NCBI RefSeq assembly: GCF_000735435.1
Contig: NZ_JMPP01000045.1
Span: 1 to 47,382, forward strand
From: Klebsiella planticola ATCC 33531
GTDB taxonomy: Bacteria; Pseudomonadota; Gammaproteobacteria; Enterobacterales; Enterobacteriaceae
DNA: 47,382 nt
Reading direction: 5' to 3'
The translations under genes were made by a program, and so were the position numbers. The notes under the pieces are model-generated. The model was given only the letters and a program-made list of their open reading frames with translations. It was not told the origin of the DNA and ran no database searches. Shown here piece after piece: positions 7,062 through 16,044 of the stretch; the first letter of the stretch is position 1, and each line of letters begins with the position of its first letter.

Positions 7062-9026
7062 TCAGGCGCCTTTACGCTTTGGCAGGGTCTTCAACAGCTC
7101 ATCCGGACTGACCGAGGCGACAACGCTCCCCGGAAGCGGCATTTTCAAAATATGATTTTTCATTTTGCCGATGACGTGCATTTCGCACGGACGGCAGTCG
7201 AATTTCAGCGTCAGCACTTCATCACCGTGAATGAGCTGCATCGGCGTCGCTTTCCAGCTCTTAATCGACCCCTTGGCCTGCTTCGGACATAAATTGAAGG
7301 CAAAACGCAGACAGTGTTTAGTGATCATCACCGGCACGTCGCCCTTCTCTTCATGCGCTTCATAGGCCGCATCGATCAGCTTTACGCCATAGCGCTGGTA
7401 AAACGCACGCGCCTTATGGTTATAGACGTTGGCAAGGAACGACAGATGGGTTTCAGGGTAAACCGGCGGCGGCACGGAAACAGCTTTACGCTGGCCGCGC
7501 GGCGCGGCATTCACCCGCGCCTCGTCCAGGCGTTCTACCGTTTCCCGACGCAGTTGGTTCAGCAGGCTATTCGGCACAAACAGCGCCCCGGGGAGATTGA
7601 TCTGCACATCGCGGGCAAAATAGATAGTCTGCCCCAGCTTGGCCACGCCGTCCCGTAGGTTCGCCAGCGCTTTCTCCGCCTGGGTCGCTTCGGCAAACTC
7701 GCCGTCCAGGGTGTGGGTGACGCTGACGCCATCTTCGCAGGTCATCGTCAGCACCAGCTGCTCCTGCCAGCCGCTGAGGTTGATGTCGACCGCAATCCGC
7801 CGCTCGCTGGAGGTCTTTTGCAAAGCCTGCTGCCAGTTATGGTCGAGGTTACGGTTCAACACCTGGTGCGGCCGAACTTTATGCAGATCGGCCGGCATCT
7901 CGTTCGGCCATACGCGATAGCGATTTTCGCCGGTTTTTTCCACCGTGTTGGCGCGGAAACCGACGATTTCGCGCTTAATCATCACGTTGAGGCCATCGCC
8001 ATTGGTCAGCGCCTCGGTCACTTCAACATCCAGGTGGTCTTTAGCCACTTTCAGCACTTCACCCACCGGCAGGCCGATAAATTTCGGTGAATCAAACGCG
8101 CCGATGTCGCCTTTGCGCGCATTGACAAAGTAGTCGGTGCTGCCGCGATGGAAGGTTTTATCCGTCGAGGGGACGAAAAAGTGTTCGGTGCGCCCGGCGG
8201 ACGAACGCATCAGATCGCCGCGATCTTCAATAATCGCGTCGAGCATCTGACGATAGTGCGCGGTGATGTTCTTCACGTAGCTCATATCTTTGTAACGACC
8301 TTCAATTTTGAAGGAGCGCACGCCGGCATCGATCAACTGGGCCAGGTTGGCGGTCTGATCGTTGTCTTTCATCGACAGAAGGTGTTTCTCATAGGCCACC
8401 ACGCGGCCCTGGTCATCTTTCAGGGTATACGGCAAACGGCACGCCTGGGAGCAGTCGCCGCGGTTGGCGCTGCGCCCGGTCTGGGCATGAGAGATATTGC
8501 ACTGCCCGGAATAGGCCACGCACAGGGCGCCGTGAATAAAGAACTCGATCGTCGCGTCGGTATTATCGTAAATCGCTTTAATCTGTTGCAGGTTGAGCTC
8601 GCGCGCCAGCACGATTTGGCTAAAGCCGACGTCGGAGAGGAATTTTGCCTTCTCGACGCTGCGAATATCGCACTGGGTGCTGGCGTGCAGCTCAATCGGC
8701 GGAATATCCAGCTCCATCACCCCCATATCCTGCACGATCAGCGCATCAACGCCGGTTTCATACAGGTCGGTAATCAGTCGCTGCGCCGGTTCCAGCTCAT
8801 CATCGTGCAGGATCGTATTCAGCGTCACAAAGATTTTCGCGCCGTAGCGATGGGCGAAAGGCACCAGTCCGGCGATATCGCTAAGGCTGTTGCTGGCGTT
8901 GTGGCGTGCGCCGAAACCCGGTCCGCCGATATAAACCGCGTCTGCGCCGTGTAAAATCGCTTCACGGGCGATCCCGACATCGCGGGCGGGGCTAAGAAGT
9001 TCAAGATGATGGTTGTGCAGGCGCAT
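7062..9026 (-). CDS. rlhA: 23S rRNA 5-hydroxycytidine C2501 synthase RlhA (U32 family, YdcP)
   Basis: At 654 residues it matches full-length E. coli RlhA/YdcP (about 653). The N-terminal U32 domain begins HHLELLSPARD and contains GADAVYIGGPGFGAR. It also has the family pattern GALCVAYSGQCNIS and the downstream GDCSQACRLPY, whose cysteines are expected to hold an iron-sulfur cluster. In E. coli RlhA hydroxylates cytidine 2501 of 23S rRNA using prephenate-dependent chemistry. The C-terminal third (Cys-rich CLRFAFNLCPKQ and CRPCEMHV) is the collagenase-like accessory part. The gene is divergent from nothing and precedes sutR in the same orientation, with a 232-base gap. Confidence 0.95.
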   Translation of the reverse strand: MRLHNHHLELLSPARDVGIAREAILHGADAVYIGGPGFGARHNASNSLSDIAGLVPFAHRYGAKIFVTLNTILHDDELEPAQRLITDLYETGVDALIVQDMGVMELDIPPIELHASTQCDIRSVEKAKFLSDVGFSQIVLARELNLQQIKAIYDNTDATIEFFIHGALCVAYSGQCNISHAQTGRSANRGDCSQACRLPYTLKDDQGRVVAYEKHLLSMKDNDQTANLAQLIDAGVRSFKIEGRYKDMSYVKNITAHYRQMLDAIIEDRGDLMRSSAGRTEHFFVPSTDKTFHRGSTDYFVNARKGDIGAFDSPKFIGLPVGEVLKVAKDHLDVEVTEALTNGDGLNVMIKREIVGFRANTVEKTGENRYRVWPNEMPADLHKVRPHQVLNRNLDHNWQQALQKTSSERRIAVDINLSGWQEQLVLTMTCEDGVSVTHTLDGEFAEATQAEKALANLRDGVAKLGQTIYFARDVQINLPGALFVPNSLLNQLRRETVERLDEARVNAAPRGQRKAVSVPPPVYPETHLSFLANVYNHKARAFYQRYGVKLIDAAYEAHEEKGDVPVMITKHCLRFAFNLCPKQAKGSIKSWKATPMQLIHGDEVLTLKFDCRPCEMHVIGKMKNHILKMPLPGSVVASVSPDELLKTLPKRKGA

Positions 9027-9250
9027 ACGCTCGTCGTTATCCGTTATAGGGGGTCGAAATGGCGGCTATTGTAGTCAGAAGTGGGCACAGACGAAATCAT
9101 TTTCCATCACGGGGAATGGGTGAATTTTCAGTTTCCAGCAAAGCATTGAAGGAAAAGGCATTTCCTTCGCAAAACGTCTACGGTTACAGTCATCACGTAT
9201 TCCGGATTTTCCTCGTCACGTTGTGAGTGGTTACATTAATCATTTGATTG

Positions 9251-9278
9251 GCCGCAGGTTAAATCTCTGCGGCTTTTT
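9251..9278 (+). terminator. Plus-strand hairpin with T-run in the rlhA/sutR gap
   Basis: GCCGCAG (9251-9257) pairs perfectly with CTGCGGC (9267-9273) and is followed by TTTTTC, so it acts as a terminator only for rightward transcription. Both neighbours, rlhA and sutR, are leftward, and it overlaps the sutR stop. The rest of 9027-9250 holds the rlhA promoter region and no recognisable gene. Confidence 0.5.
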
Positions 9279-9807
9279 CTTTGGGATAATGAATCAGCGA
9301 GTGAAAATGGGCCGTTTGCGCGCCGCTGTTACGATAGGCATGCGCCAGATCTCCGGCAAACCGCCGCCCTTCTCCGCTCGTTAGCGTCAGCCACTCCCCC
9401 TGCAGACACAGATCCAGCACGCCGCTTATCACCACCACATGTTCAATCACCCCTTTCTCGTGCGGCGTGGATTCGCTGAGCGCGCCGGGGGCGAGAGTAA
9501 TCGAGAAGTGGTCAAAACGCAGCTCCGGGTCCCACGGGAAAATGGGCGTCACCACCATCGCCTGCTGCTGCGGGTCAAAGGCGGTCGGCGCGGTCGATTC
9601 ATCGGCGACGATAAACGCCGAGAAAGGCACGTTCAGACCGGTGGCGATTTTCCACAAGGTCGCTACCGTCGGGCTGGATTCATTTCGCTCAACCTGCCCG
9701 AGCATCGCTTTTGACACCCCGGTCTCTTCCGCCAGTCGCGACAGACTCCAGCCGCGCTGTTGACGCAGCGTTTTCAGGGTCGTCGCCAGATGTTGCGCAA
9801 TATTCAT
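9259..9807 (-). CDS. sutR: XRE-cupin regulator SutR (YdcN)
   Basis: The 182-residue regulator joins an N-terminal XRE helix-turn-helix (LSRLAEETGVSKAMLGQVERNESSPTVATL in consecutive pieces, about residues 19-50) to a C-terminal cupin sensor domain (about 100-175) with HEKGVIEHVVVISG. It corresponds to E. coli SutR/YdcN, reported to control sulfur-utilisation genes. The start is supported by a strong AGGAGGTGGA ribosome site. It is divergent from ydcO, and a large inverted repeat in the shared 190-base region is a candidate operator. Confidence 0.92.
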   Translation of the reverse strand: MNIAQHLATTLKTLRQQRGWSLSRLAEETGVSKAMLGQVERNESSPTVATLWKIATGLNVPFSAFIVADESTAPTAFDPQQQAMVVTPIFPWDPELRFDHFSITLAPGALSESTPHEKGVIEHVVVISGVLDLCLQGEWLTLTSGEGRRFAGDLAHAYRNSGAQTAHFHSLIHYPKEKAAEI

Positions 9808-9936
9808 TCCACCTCCTGATATGCTCAGCAGAAATTATACGCGCATTCGTATGATTCTACAGGGAGTTTCGTCGGGAAACGCGTCTGGAACTGCCGGGAC
9901 GACGATAACGGCGGCATGGAAAGAGGGAAAAGATGG

Positions 9937-9988
9937 TTGTGCGTTATAGCGCACGGTACTACATTTTGTCGGATGTTATAACGCACAA
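9937..9988. promoter_or_regulatory. Candidate SutR operator between sutR and ydcO
   Basis: Two perfect 12-base inverted arms, TTGTGCGTTATA (9937-9948) and TATAACGCACAA (9977-9988), are 28 bases apart. The left arm is itself part of a local palindrome, GTGCG-N6-CGCAC (9939-9954). The right copy ends nine bases before the ydcO ATG. Binding by SutR is inferred from position. Confidence 0.5.
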
Positions 9989-9997
9989 GAGGTCACT

Positions 9998-11164
9998 ATG
10001 CGCTCGTTCTCACTCCCGCTGCCAACGCTGCTCGCCGGGTTTATCGCCGTCCTGGTCGGCTACGCCAGCTCAGCCGCCATTATCTGGCAAGCCGCCGCCA
10101 GCGCAGGTGCCAATGCGGATCAGATAGCCGGCTGGATGACGGCCCTCGGCCTGGGGATGGGGATCAGCACGCTGGCCCTCACGCTATGGCGCAAAGTGCC
10201 GATCCTCACCGCCTGGTCAACCCCCGGCGCCGCGCTACTGGTCAGCGGCTTACCGGGCGCGACGCTGAACCAGGCGGTCGGCGTGTTTATCTTTGCCAAT
10301 GGTCTAATGGTGCTATGCGGGCTGACCGGCCTTTTTGCCCGGCTGATGAAAATTATCCCCCACTCGCTCGCCGCCGCCATGCTGGCAGGGATTTTACTGC
10401 GCTTCGGCCTGCAGGCCTTCGCCACCCTTGAAGACCATCTCCTGCTGTGCGGCGCAATGCTGGCAGCCTGGCTGCTGTGTAAAGCGCTGTATCCACGCTT
10501 TGCGGTAGTAGCAGCGCTGCTGGTCGGCGGCGCCATCGCCGTGTTCTCCGGCAATGTCGCCGGGAACCACATCAGCCTTGCTTTTGTCGCCCCGGAATAT
10601 ATCGCGCCGCAGTTTACCCCGTCACTGCTGCTCAGCGTCGGCGTGCCGTTCTTCCTGGTCACCATGGCCTCGCAAAACGCCCCCGGGTTCGCCACGATGC
10701 AGGCTTCCGGTTATCGGGTGCCCGTGTCGCCGCTGATTGTCGCGACCGCCGGACTGGCGCTGATACTGTCCCCTTTTGGCGTCTACTCCATCTGTATTGC
10801 CGCCATTACCGCCGCCATCTGCCAAAGTCCGGAGGCCCATCCTGACCCGCAGCGGCGCTGGCTGGCCGCTGCCGCCGCGGGCGGTTTTTATCTGCTGGCC
10901 GGGCTGTTCGGCGGTTCGATTACCGCCTTGATGTCCGCGCTGCCGACGGCGTGGATTCAGATGCTGGCAGGGCTGGCGCTGCTCGGGACGCTTGGCGGGA
11001 GTCTGTTTCAGGCGCTGAATCAGGAGAATGAACGCGATGCGGCGGGGGTGACGTTTCTGGTCACCGCCAGCGGCGTGACCTTAGCGGGAATCGGCTCGGC
11101 ATTCTGGGGGCTGGTGCTCGGCGGCGTGAGTTTCGCCCTGCTGTCAGCGCTGCGCCGCACGTAA
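9998..11164 (+). CDS. ydcO: BenE-family benzoate/H+ symporter-like transporter YdcO
   Basis: The 388-residue inner-membrane protein has about 12 hydrophobic segments throughout. The BenE pattern includes WSTPGAALL near residue 72, the ASQNAPGFATMQ stretch near residue 224 and a glycine-rich C-terminal helix pair. It corresponds to E. coli YdcO (about 391 residues) in the same divergent arrangement with sutR. The substrate is not established for YdcO; benzoate is known for Acinetobacter BenE. AAGAGG is the ribosome site. The last 21 bases overlap the convergent AraC gene. Confidence 0.92.
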   Translation: MRSFSLPLPTLLAGFIAVLVGYASSAAIIWQAAASAGANADQIAGWMTALGLGMGISTLALTLWRKVPILTAWSTPGAALLVSGLPGATLNQAVGVFIFANGLMVLCGLTGLFARLMKIIPHSLAAAMLAGILLRFGLQAFATLEDHLLLCGAMLAAWLLCKALYPRFAVVAALLVGGAIAVFSGNVAGNHISLAFVAPEYIAPQFTPSLLLSVGVPFFLVTMASQNAPGFATMQASGYRVPVSPLIVATAGLALILSPFGVYSICIAAITAAICQSPEAHPDPQRRWLAAAAAGGFYLLAGLFGGSITALMSALPTAWIQMLAGLALLGTLGGSLFQALNQENERDAAGVTFLVTASGVTLAGIGSAFWGLVLGGVSFALLSALRRT

Positions 11165-12010
11165 CTGCGAAGGGGTCAGACCGGTGGCGCTTTTCACCCG
11201 GTTGCTGAAATGGCTGGCGGAGCTGAAACCGCAGGCCATCGCGATATCGGTCAACGGCCGGGCGCTGCGGCAGATAAGCTCCTGCGCTTTGACCATCCGC
11301 CGCTGCATCACATACTGGTGCGGCGCCATGTTCATTGACTGCCGGAACATCCGCGCGAAGTGATATTCGCTGAGCGCCGCCTCCTGCGCCAGATCGGCCA
11401 GCGTCAGCGGCTGATCCAGGTTCTCCTCAACCCACGCCAGCAGATTACGCAGAACGTGCGGCGCCAGGCCACCGGAGACCGTGGGCAACCGCCACTGAAC
11501 GTTCGAGTAGTGCTGAATAAGATGGGTCAGCAGCAGCGTGCTGGCGGAGCTTAAGGTCAGCTGGTTGGCCTGCTGCTGCCAGTCGTAATCGAGAAGAAAC
11601 TGGCGATAGACGGCGGTAATTTTATCATCCCGGGAAAAGGTCTGTTCCTGCAGACTAAACGAGGCCGGGCTGCGGTCCCAGATCTGCTCGCCGACCCGAC
11701 GCAGATGGTCGTCGGTACAGTACAGATGCACGAACGAGAGGTCGCCGCGAATATCCCAGGTGCTCTCAGCCCCCTTCGGCATCAGGCAAAAACGGTCCGG
11801 ACCCCCGCCGTTTTTCCAGCCGGCGGGGGTTTTCTGATAACTTTCGTAGCCATCCGCGACGTACAGACTCAGGGTATGGTGGTCGCTGCGCACCGTCACC
11901 GTATCGCGATTGTTATACCACGCCGCCAGTTGAATACCGGAGTTGAGCTCCACCGTCTCCCGCAGGACGGCTTTTTGTCGGCGTAATGTTTCGAACGTCC
12001 CGTAAGCCAT
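11144..12010 (-). CDS. AraC-family transcriptional regulator
   Basis: A protein of about 288 residues with a C-terminal double helix-turn-helix: LADLAQEAALSEYHFARMFR, then LTDIAMACGFSSASHFSNRVK and GLTPSQLR. The N-terminal half is a cupin-like ligand domain. I chose the ATG at 12010 (MAYGTF) because longer in-frame starts (up to 12127) encode sequence unlike the family and would consume the divergent promoter; its AAGG is close (2 bases), so this is uncertain. It is divergent from the EamA transporter gene and probably regulates it. Neither gene belongs to the E. coli ydc backbone, so the pair appears inserted between ydcO and ydcL. Confidence 0.85.
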   Translation of the reverse strand: MAYGTFETLRRQKAVLRETVELNSGIQLAAWYNNRDTVTVRSDHHTLSLYVADGYESYQKTPAGWKNGGGPDRFCLMPKGAESTWDIRGDLSFVHLYCTDDHLRRVGEQIWDRSPASFSLQEQTFSRDDKITAVYRQFLLDYDWQQQANQLTLSSASTLLLTHLIQHYSNVQWRLPTVSGGLAPHVLRNLLAWVEENLDQPLTLADLAQEAALSEYHFARMFRQSMNMAPHQYVMQRRMVKAQELICRSARPLTDIAMACGFSSASHFSNRVKSATGLTPSQLRAAQR

Positions 12011-12193
12011 GGCCTTCACACATCTGATTTCGTAAACCCCTAGTCTATGAAGAGTCGGCAGCGGATACCAGATCTCTCCGGTCATTCGGTAAAAATAAGC
12101 GCAAGAATTTGCAAGTCCAGCCCGCAAGGATGACAGCGGCGGCGCTCAATAACCGCCACACTGCGTCTTTGGTGTGCTTATGGGAGAAATATT

Positions 12194-13090
12194 TTGAACG
12201 CAATACTGTACGGGCTGGTGGTCGTTATCTGGGGAACGACATGGATTGCCATCTTTTTACAACAGGGGCCGGTCTCCGCGCCGGTCTCCATTTTCTGGCG
12301 TTTCGCGGTCGCCAGCGTCACGATGCTGGCGATACTGCTGGCAACCCGTCGTCTGCGTCCGCTGGCGCTGCGCGATCATCTGTTCTGTGTCGTGCAGGGC
12401 TGCTGCGTCTTCTGTTTCAACTTCTGGTGCTTTTATACCGCCGCCGCGCACATCAACACCGGTCTTGAATCGGTTATTTTTTCCATGGCGGTCCTGTTTA
12501 ACGCCATCAACGGGTTTATTTTCTTCCGTCAGCAGCCGCCCGCTCGTTTCTGGCTTGCCGCCGCGCTTGGCCTCGTGGGGATTATCACGCTGTTCTGGGA
12601 CGATCTGCTCAGTAACGGACTCAACGCCTCCCTGCTGTGGGGAATTGGTCTCAGCGCGCTGGGAACCTACGGTTTTTCTCTCGGCAATATGCTCAGTATG
12701 CGCCACCAGCGCCGTGGTCTGGAAACCCTGACCACCAACAGCTGGGCGATGCTCTACGGCACCCTGGTGATGGGAGCTATCGCTCTGGTGCGCGGCGATG
12801 ATTTCACGCCCCAGTGGACGCTGAGCTATATGGGCGCGCTGCTATACCTGGCGCTGTTCGGATCGGTGATTGCGTTCGGCGCTTACTTTACGCTGGTTGG
12901 CCGGATTGGCGCCGGAAAAGCCGCCTACAGTACCCTGCTGTTCCCGCTGGTGGCCCTGACGATTTCGACCTTTTACGAAGGCTACGTCTGGCACAGCAAC
13001 GCGGTTATCGGGCTGGCGCTGATTCTGGTGGGGAATCTGGTGATGTTTGCCCGTCCCGAGCAGTGGTTCCTGCGCCGCAGACTGGCTTAA
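12194..13090 (+). CDS. EamA/DMT-family transporter
   Basis: The 298-residue inner-membrane protein has about ten hydrophobic helices arranged as two EamA repeats, with WGTTWIAI in the first helix and FGSVIAFGAYFTLVGRIGA in the second repeat. DMT proteins export small metabolites such as amino acids. The start appears to be TTG: GGGAGA lies seven bases upstream, and no in-frame ATG occurs before the first helix. The divergent AraC gene is the likely regulator. The substrate is unknown. Confidence 0.88.
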   Translation: MNAILYGLVVVIWGTTWIAIFLQQGPVSAPVSIFWRFAVASVTMLAILLATRRLRPLALRDHLFCVVQGCCVFCFNFWCFYTAAAHINTGLESVIFSMAVLFNAINGFIFFRQQPPARFWLAAALGLVGIITLFWDDLLSNGLNASLLWGIGLSALGTYGFSLGNMLSMRHQRRGLETLTTNSWAMLYGTLVMGAIALVRGDDFTPQWTLSYMGALLYLALFGSVIAFGAYFTLVGRIGAGKAAYSTLLFPLVALTISTFYEGYVWHSNAVIGLALILVGNLVMFARPEQWFLRRRLA

Positions 13091-13112
13091 TTCCTGCCGG
13101 CTGACATAAAAC

Positions 13113-13135
13113 AGGCGCCCTCGTGAAGGGCGCCT
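13113..13135. terminator. Hairpin after the EamA transporter gene
   Basis: Perfect 9-bp arms, AGGCGCCCT (13113-13121) and AGGGCGCCT (13127-13135), have a five-base loop. No plus-strand T-run follows; on the minus strand GTTTTATG follows. It sits 22 bases after the EamA stop at the edge of the tandem repeat block. Confidence 0.45.
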
Positions 13136-13474
13136 GAGACTTGTGACAAGCCTGTTTTGAACATCGTGCCCACATTTTGCCGGGTGGCGGCTGACGCCTG
13201 ACCCGGCCTACAAAACCCGTCATCGCTAAGATTTGCACAAGCTCTGTAGGCCCGTACAAGCGCAGCGCCATCGGGCAATTTAAGTGGCTTGCTCTGTCAA
13301 CAATCCAGTGCGCTATCCCGAAGGGTGCCTGAGATTCATGACAGGCCCGTTTTAAACATCGTGCCCACGTTTTGCCGGGTGACGGCTGACGCCTGACCCG
13401 GCCTACAAAACCCGTCACCGCTAAGATTTGCACAAGCTCTGTAGGCCCGTACAAGCGCAGCGCCGTCGGGCAAT
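13125..13474. repeat. Tandem pair of ~154-bp REP/BIME-type units
   Basis: Two copies of one unit lie at 13125-13279 and 13320-13474, a period of 195 bases. They differ at only about ten positions. Each contains TTTTGCCGGGTG, the CTGACGCCTGACCCGGCCTA element typical of enterobacterial REP sequences, AAAACCCGTC, CTAAGATTTGCACAAGCT and a final GGCCCGTACAAGCGCAGCGCC element. The 41-base spacer (13280-13319) is unique. A partial third edge (CTGAGACGCCCTTCAGGAGG) lies at 13492-13511. The region 13091-13532 shows no gene. Confidence 0.85.
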
Positions 13475-13532
13475 GTGATTTGCCGACAATCTGAGACGCC
13501 CTTCAGGAGGCGCCTTTTGCGTTGTCGCAGGA

Positions 13533-14201
13533 TTATTTCTGCGTCGGGTCAAATTTCACGGCATCGATCGCCATGTCATCAATCACCTGTTTCAGGGTAT
13601 CAATGGTCATCGGCGTACTTTCGTTCGCCAGCGCTTTGCCTTCGCCCTTACGCACCACTTTGACCACCGGTTTATTGGTCGCCGGATCAATCAGCTCCCC
13701 TTCAAAGTAGAGGTTGGTATCCATTGTCCGGTGCCCGGTCGCCATCTGCGTTCCTGCCACCACCATCGCGACCGGAACCACTTCATAGAATTGCAGCCCC
13801 TCTTTACTGGAATCCACGCCGGTGATCGCGCCGCGGAAAATCAGGCTGCGCGGGCCGGGTTTCGCTACCAGCGGTTTACGCTCGGCTATCGCCTGCTTCA
13901 TCTGTTTGTTGGTATAAGTGAGAATATCGCTCAGCGCTTTTTCCCCGACCTGGGTAGAGGGTTTTGGCACCGGGTAATAGGTAATCGGGTTATAGACGAT
14001 GCTATCGTAGTTTTGCGGATTGTAATCCGCAGCGATCCAGCGCAGTTCTGGCTTACCAGAAGCCGACGTCGTTTCTTTTAAGTTCGAATAGTCTTTTAAG
14101 AAACCAGAATATTTTTCCGGGGCGGCAATTTTTGAGGCACAGCCCGCGAGTGCTAACAGACCAGCAAGTGCTGCCACTTTAAAAATGAAATGAGTACGCA
14201 T
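13533..14201 (-). CDS. ydcL: YdcL lipoprotein (DUF3313)
   Basis: The 222-residue lipoprotein has a lipobox, LLALAGCAS, after a hydrophobic signal, so the mature protein starts at Cys20 or close by. The body has the DUF3313 features SLIFRGAITGVD and VAGTQMATGHRTMDT. Its length equals that of E. coli YdcL. The ATG is preceded by AGGGATT; longer in-frame starts lack homology. The Asp/Ser pattern after Cys is absent (Ala-Ser), so outer-membrane sorting is expected. Function is unknown. It keeps the backbone position between ydcO and tehB, with foreign genes inserted on each side. Confidence 0.93.
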   Translation of the reverse strand: MRTHFIFKVAALAGLLALAGCASKIAAPEKYSGFLKDYSNLKETTSASGKPELRWIAADYNPQNYDSIVYNPITYYPVPKPSTQVGEKALSDILTYTNKQMKQAIAERKPLVAKPGPRSLIFRGAITGVDSSKEGLQFYEVVPVAMVVAGTQMATGHRTMDTNLYFEGELIDPATNKPVVKVVRKGEGKALANESTPMTIDTLKQVIDDMAIDAVKFDPTQK

Positions 14202-14294
14202 GAGTGAATCCCTGTAAATGCAGTTGTCGGCGCGATTTATAGCAAAATACCAAGGTAAGTTTTGTGACAAAAAAAGGGGAACGTCAAACGTTTG

Positions 14295-14322
14295 AAAAAA
14301 TAAATCCGCCACGGTGGGCGGA
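14295..14322 (-). terminator. Terminator of the DppA-like gene
   Basis: On the minus strand TCCGCC (14322-14317) pairs with GGCGGA (14310-14305) around a six-base loop, followed by a TTTATTTTTT run. It lies 14 bases beyond the stop of the binding-protein gene. Confidence 0.75.
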
Positions 14323-14336
14323 TTGACATTTATTGT

Positions 14337-15929
14337 TTACTTTATGTCGACCTGATAGAAAATATGCTTGCCAAAAGGATCAATTTCATAGTCAGAAATT
14401 TCTTTGCGTACCGGTTCAAAAATAGTCGAATGCGCAATCATCACCGCCGGCATTTGGTCATGCATCATCTGCTGCGCCTGTTTATACAGCGCTTCGCGTT
14501 TTGGACGATCGGTAATCGATTTTGCCTCGGCGATAATTTTATCAAATGGCTGATAGCACCATTTCGCCGAGTTAGAGCCGCCGTTCGCCGACTGACAGGT
14601 AAATAGCGGCCCGAAGAAGTTGTCGGGATCGCCGGTCGCCGTGGTCCAGCCCATCAACGCCGCCTGATGCTCGCCATCTTTTACCCGCTTCAGATATTCA
14701 CCCCATTCATAGGTGGTGATTTTGGTCTGTACGCCGATTTTAGCCCAGTCGGCCTGAATCATTTCCGCCATCCGCTTAGCGTTGGGGTTATAAGGACGCT
14801 GCACCGGCATCGCCCACAGATCGATCGTTAACGGACCGCTAATACCCGCCTCCTGCAGCAGCGTTTTGGCTTTCTGCGGGTCATAGTCATAATCTTTCAG
14901 TTCCGCGTCCGCGCTCCATACCCCCGGCGGCAGCAGGTTTTTCGCCTGCGTGCCGGTACCGTGGAACACCGCTTCAATAATCGCCGGCTTATTAATCGCC
15001 ATCGCCAGGGCCTGACGCACTTTGACATTGTCCAGCGGCGGTTTTTGCGTATTAAAAGCAAGGAACCCGGTATTCAAGCCAGCTTTATTCAGCAGATGAA
15101 TGTTTTTATTTTCCTTCATCCTGGGCAAATCGGCCGGATTAGGAAATGGCATCACCTGGCATTCATTCTTTTCCAGTTTGGCATAGCGCACCGAAGCGTC
15201 CGGGGTAATGCTAAAAACCAGCCGATCGATTTTTGCTTTCCCCTGCCAGTAGTCCGGGAAGGCGGTATAAAGAATGCGGGAATCTTTCTGATACTGCGCC
15301 AGCTTAAAGGGACCGGTGCCAATCGGGTCGGAATCGACGCGCTGCGGGGTACCGGCTTTGAGCATCGCATCCGCATATTCCGCCGATAACACAGAGGCAA
15401 AATACCACGCCAGGTCTGCCACAAACGGCGCTTCGGCGCGGGCCAACGTAAAGCGCACCGTATACTCATCAGGCTTATCAATAGCGGTAATTAACTGGCC
15501 AAACTCCAGGCTTTCAAAGTTAGAGTAGCTGCCGCCGGAGACGTTGTGATAAGGATGCTGCGGATCTTTTTGCCGCATAAAGGAGAAAATCACATCGTCG
15601 GCATTAAAATCGCGGGTGGGCGTGAAATATTTATTACTTTGAAACTTCACCCCTTTGCGTAAATGGAAGGTATAGACTTTTCCGTCGTCGCTGACCTCCC
15701 AGCTTTCCGCGAGGCTCGGCTGCAGTTCGGTGGTGCCCACCTTAAAGTCAACCAGCCGGTTATAAACCGGAACCGCGCTGGCGTCCACGCTGGTACCGGA
15801 GGTGTAGAGCTGAGGATTGAAATTCTCCGGCGATCCTTCGGAGCAGTAAACCAGCGTTTTTGCGCTCACGGCGGAACCAAACGTGAGTGCCGTTATTGTC
15901 AGAGCAAGCGTGGTGAGTTTGCGTTGCAT
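14337..15929 (-). CDS. DppA-like periplasmic dipeptide/peptide-binding protein
   Basis: A 530-residue family 5 ABC solute-binding protein with a Sec signal ending AVSA and mature start KTLVYCSEGSPENFNPQ, almost the same as DppA. Further DppA-like stretches are NPIGTGPFKLAQYQKDSR, SITPDASVRYAKL, NECQVMPFPNPADL and WAMPVQRPYNP. It is therefore a DppA paralogue, not the dppABCDF copy: no permease or ATPase genes are here, so it must work with permeases encoded elsewhere. AGGAAAA precedes the ATG at 15929. It is divergent from a PepT-like gene, suggesting a peptide-scavenging pair. Confidence 0.9.
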   Translation of the reverse strand: MQRKLTTLALTITALTFGSAVSAKTLVYCSEGSPENFNPQLYTSGTSVDASAVPVYNRLVDFKVGTTELQPSLAESWEVSDDGKVYTFHLRKGVKFQSNKYFTPTRDFNADDVIFSFMRQKDPQHPYHNVSGGSYSNFESLEFGQLITAIDKPDEYTVRFTLARAEAPFVADLAWYFASVLSAEYADAMLKAGTPQRVDSDPIGTGPFKLAQYQKDSRILYTAFPDYWQGKAKIDRLVFSITPDASVRYAKLEKNECQVMPFPNPADLPRMKENKNIHLLNKAGLNTGFLAFNTQKPPLDNVKVRQALAMAINKPAIIEAVFHGTGTQAKNLLPPGVWSADAELKDYDYDPQKAKTLLQEAGISGPLTIDLWAMPVQRPYNPNAKRMAEMIQADWAKIGVQTKITTYEWGEYLKRVKDGEHQAALMGWTTATGDPDNFFGPLFTCQSANGGSNSAKWCYQPFDKIIAEAKSITDRPKREALYKQAQQMMHDQMPAVMIAHSTIFEPVRKEISDYEIDPFGKHIFYQVDIK

Positions 15930-16044
15930 AACGTTTTCCTTTTTTAATTTGTCAGCTAATGAATAGCTTGTTGTTTTCCTGCCCATACATAACACTAAAG
16001 CCAGATTGCAAACACCTGAAAAAATAAATAAAGAAGGAATCACT

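Noticed and set aside
8148-8954. 268-residue rightward open frame inside rlhA
   Set aside because: It lies entirely antisense to rlhA, a strong homologue; it has no ribosome site and is a GC-driven shadow frame.
13125-13474. CRISPR-like array
   Set aside because: Only two long copies with a single spacer of 41 bases; the units are REP-type with internal dyads, and no cas genes are present.
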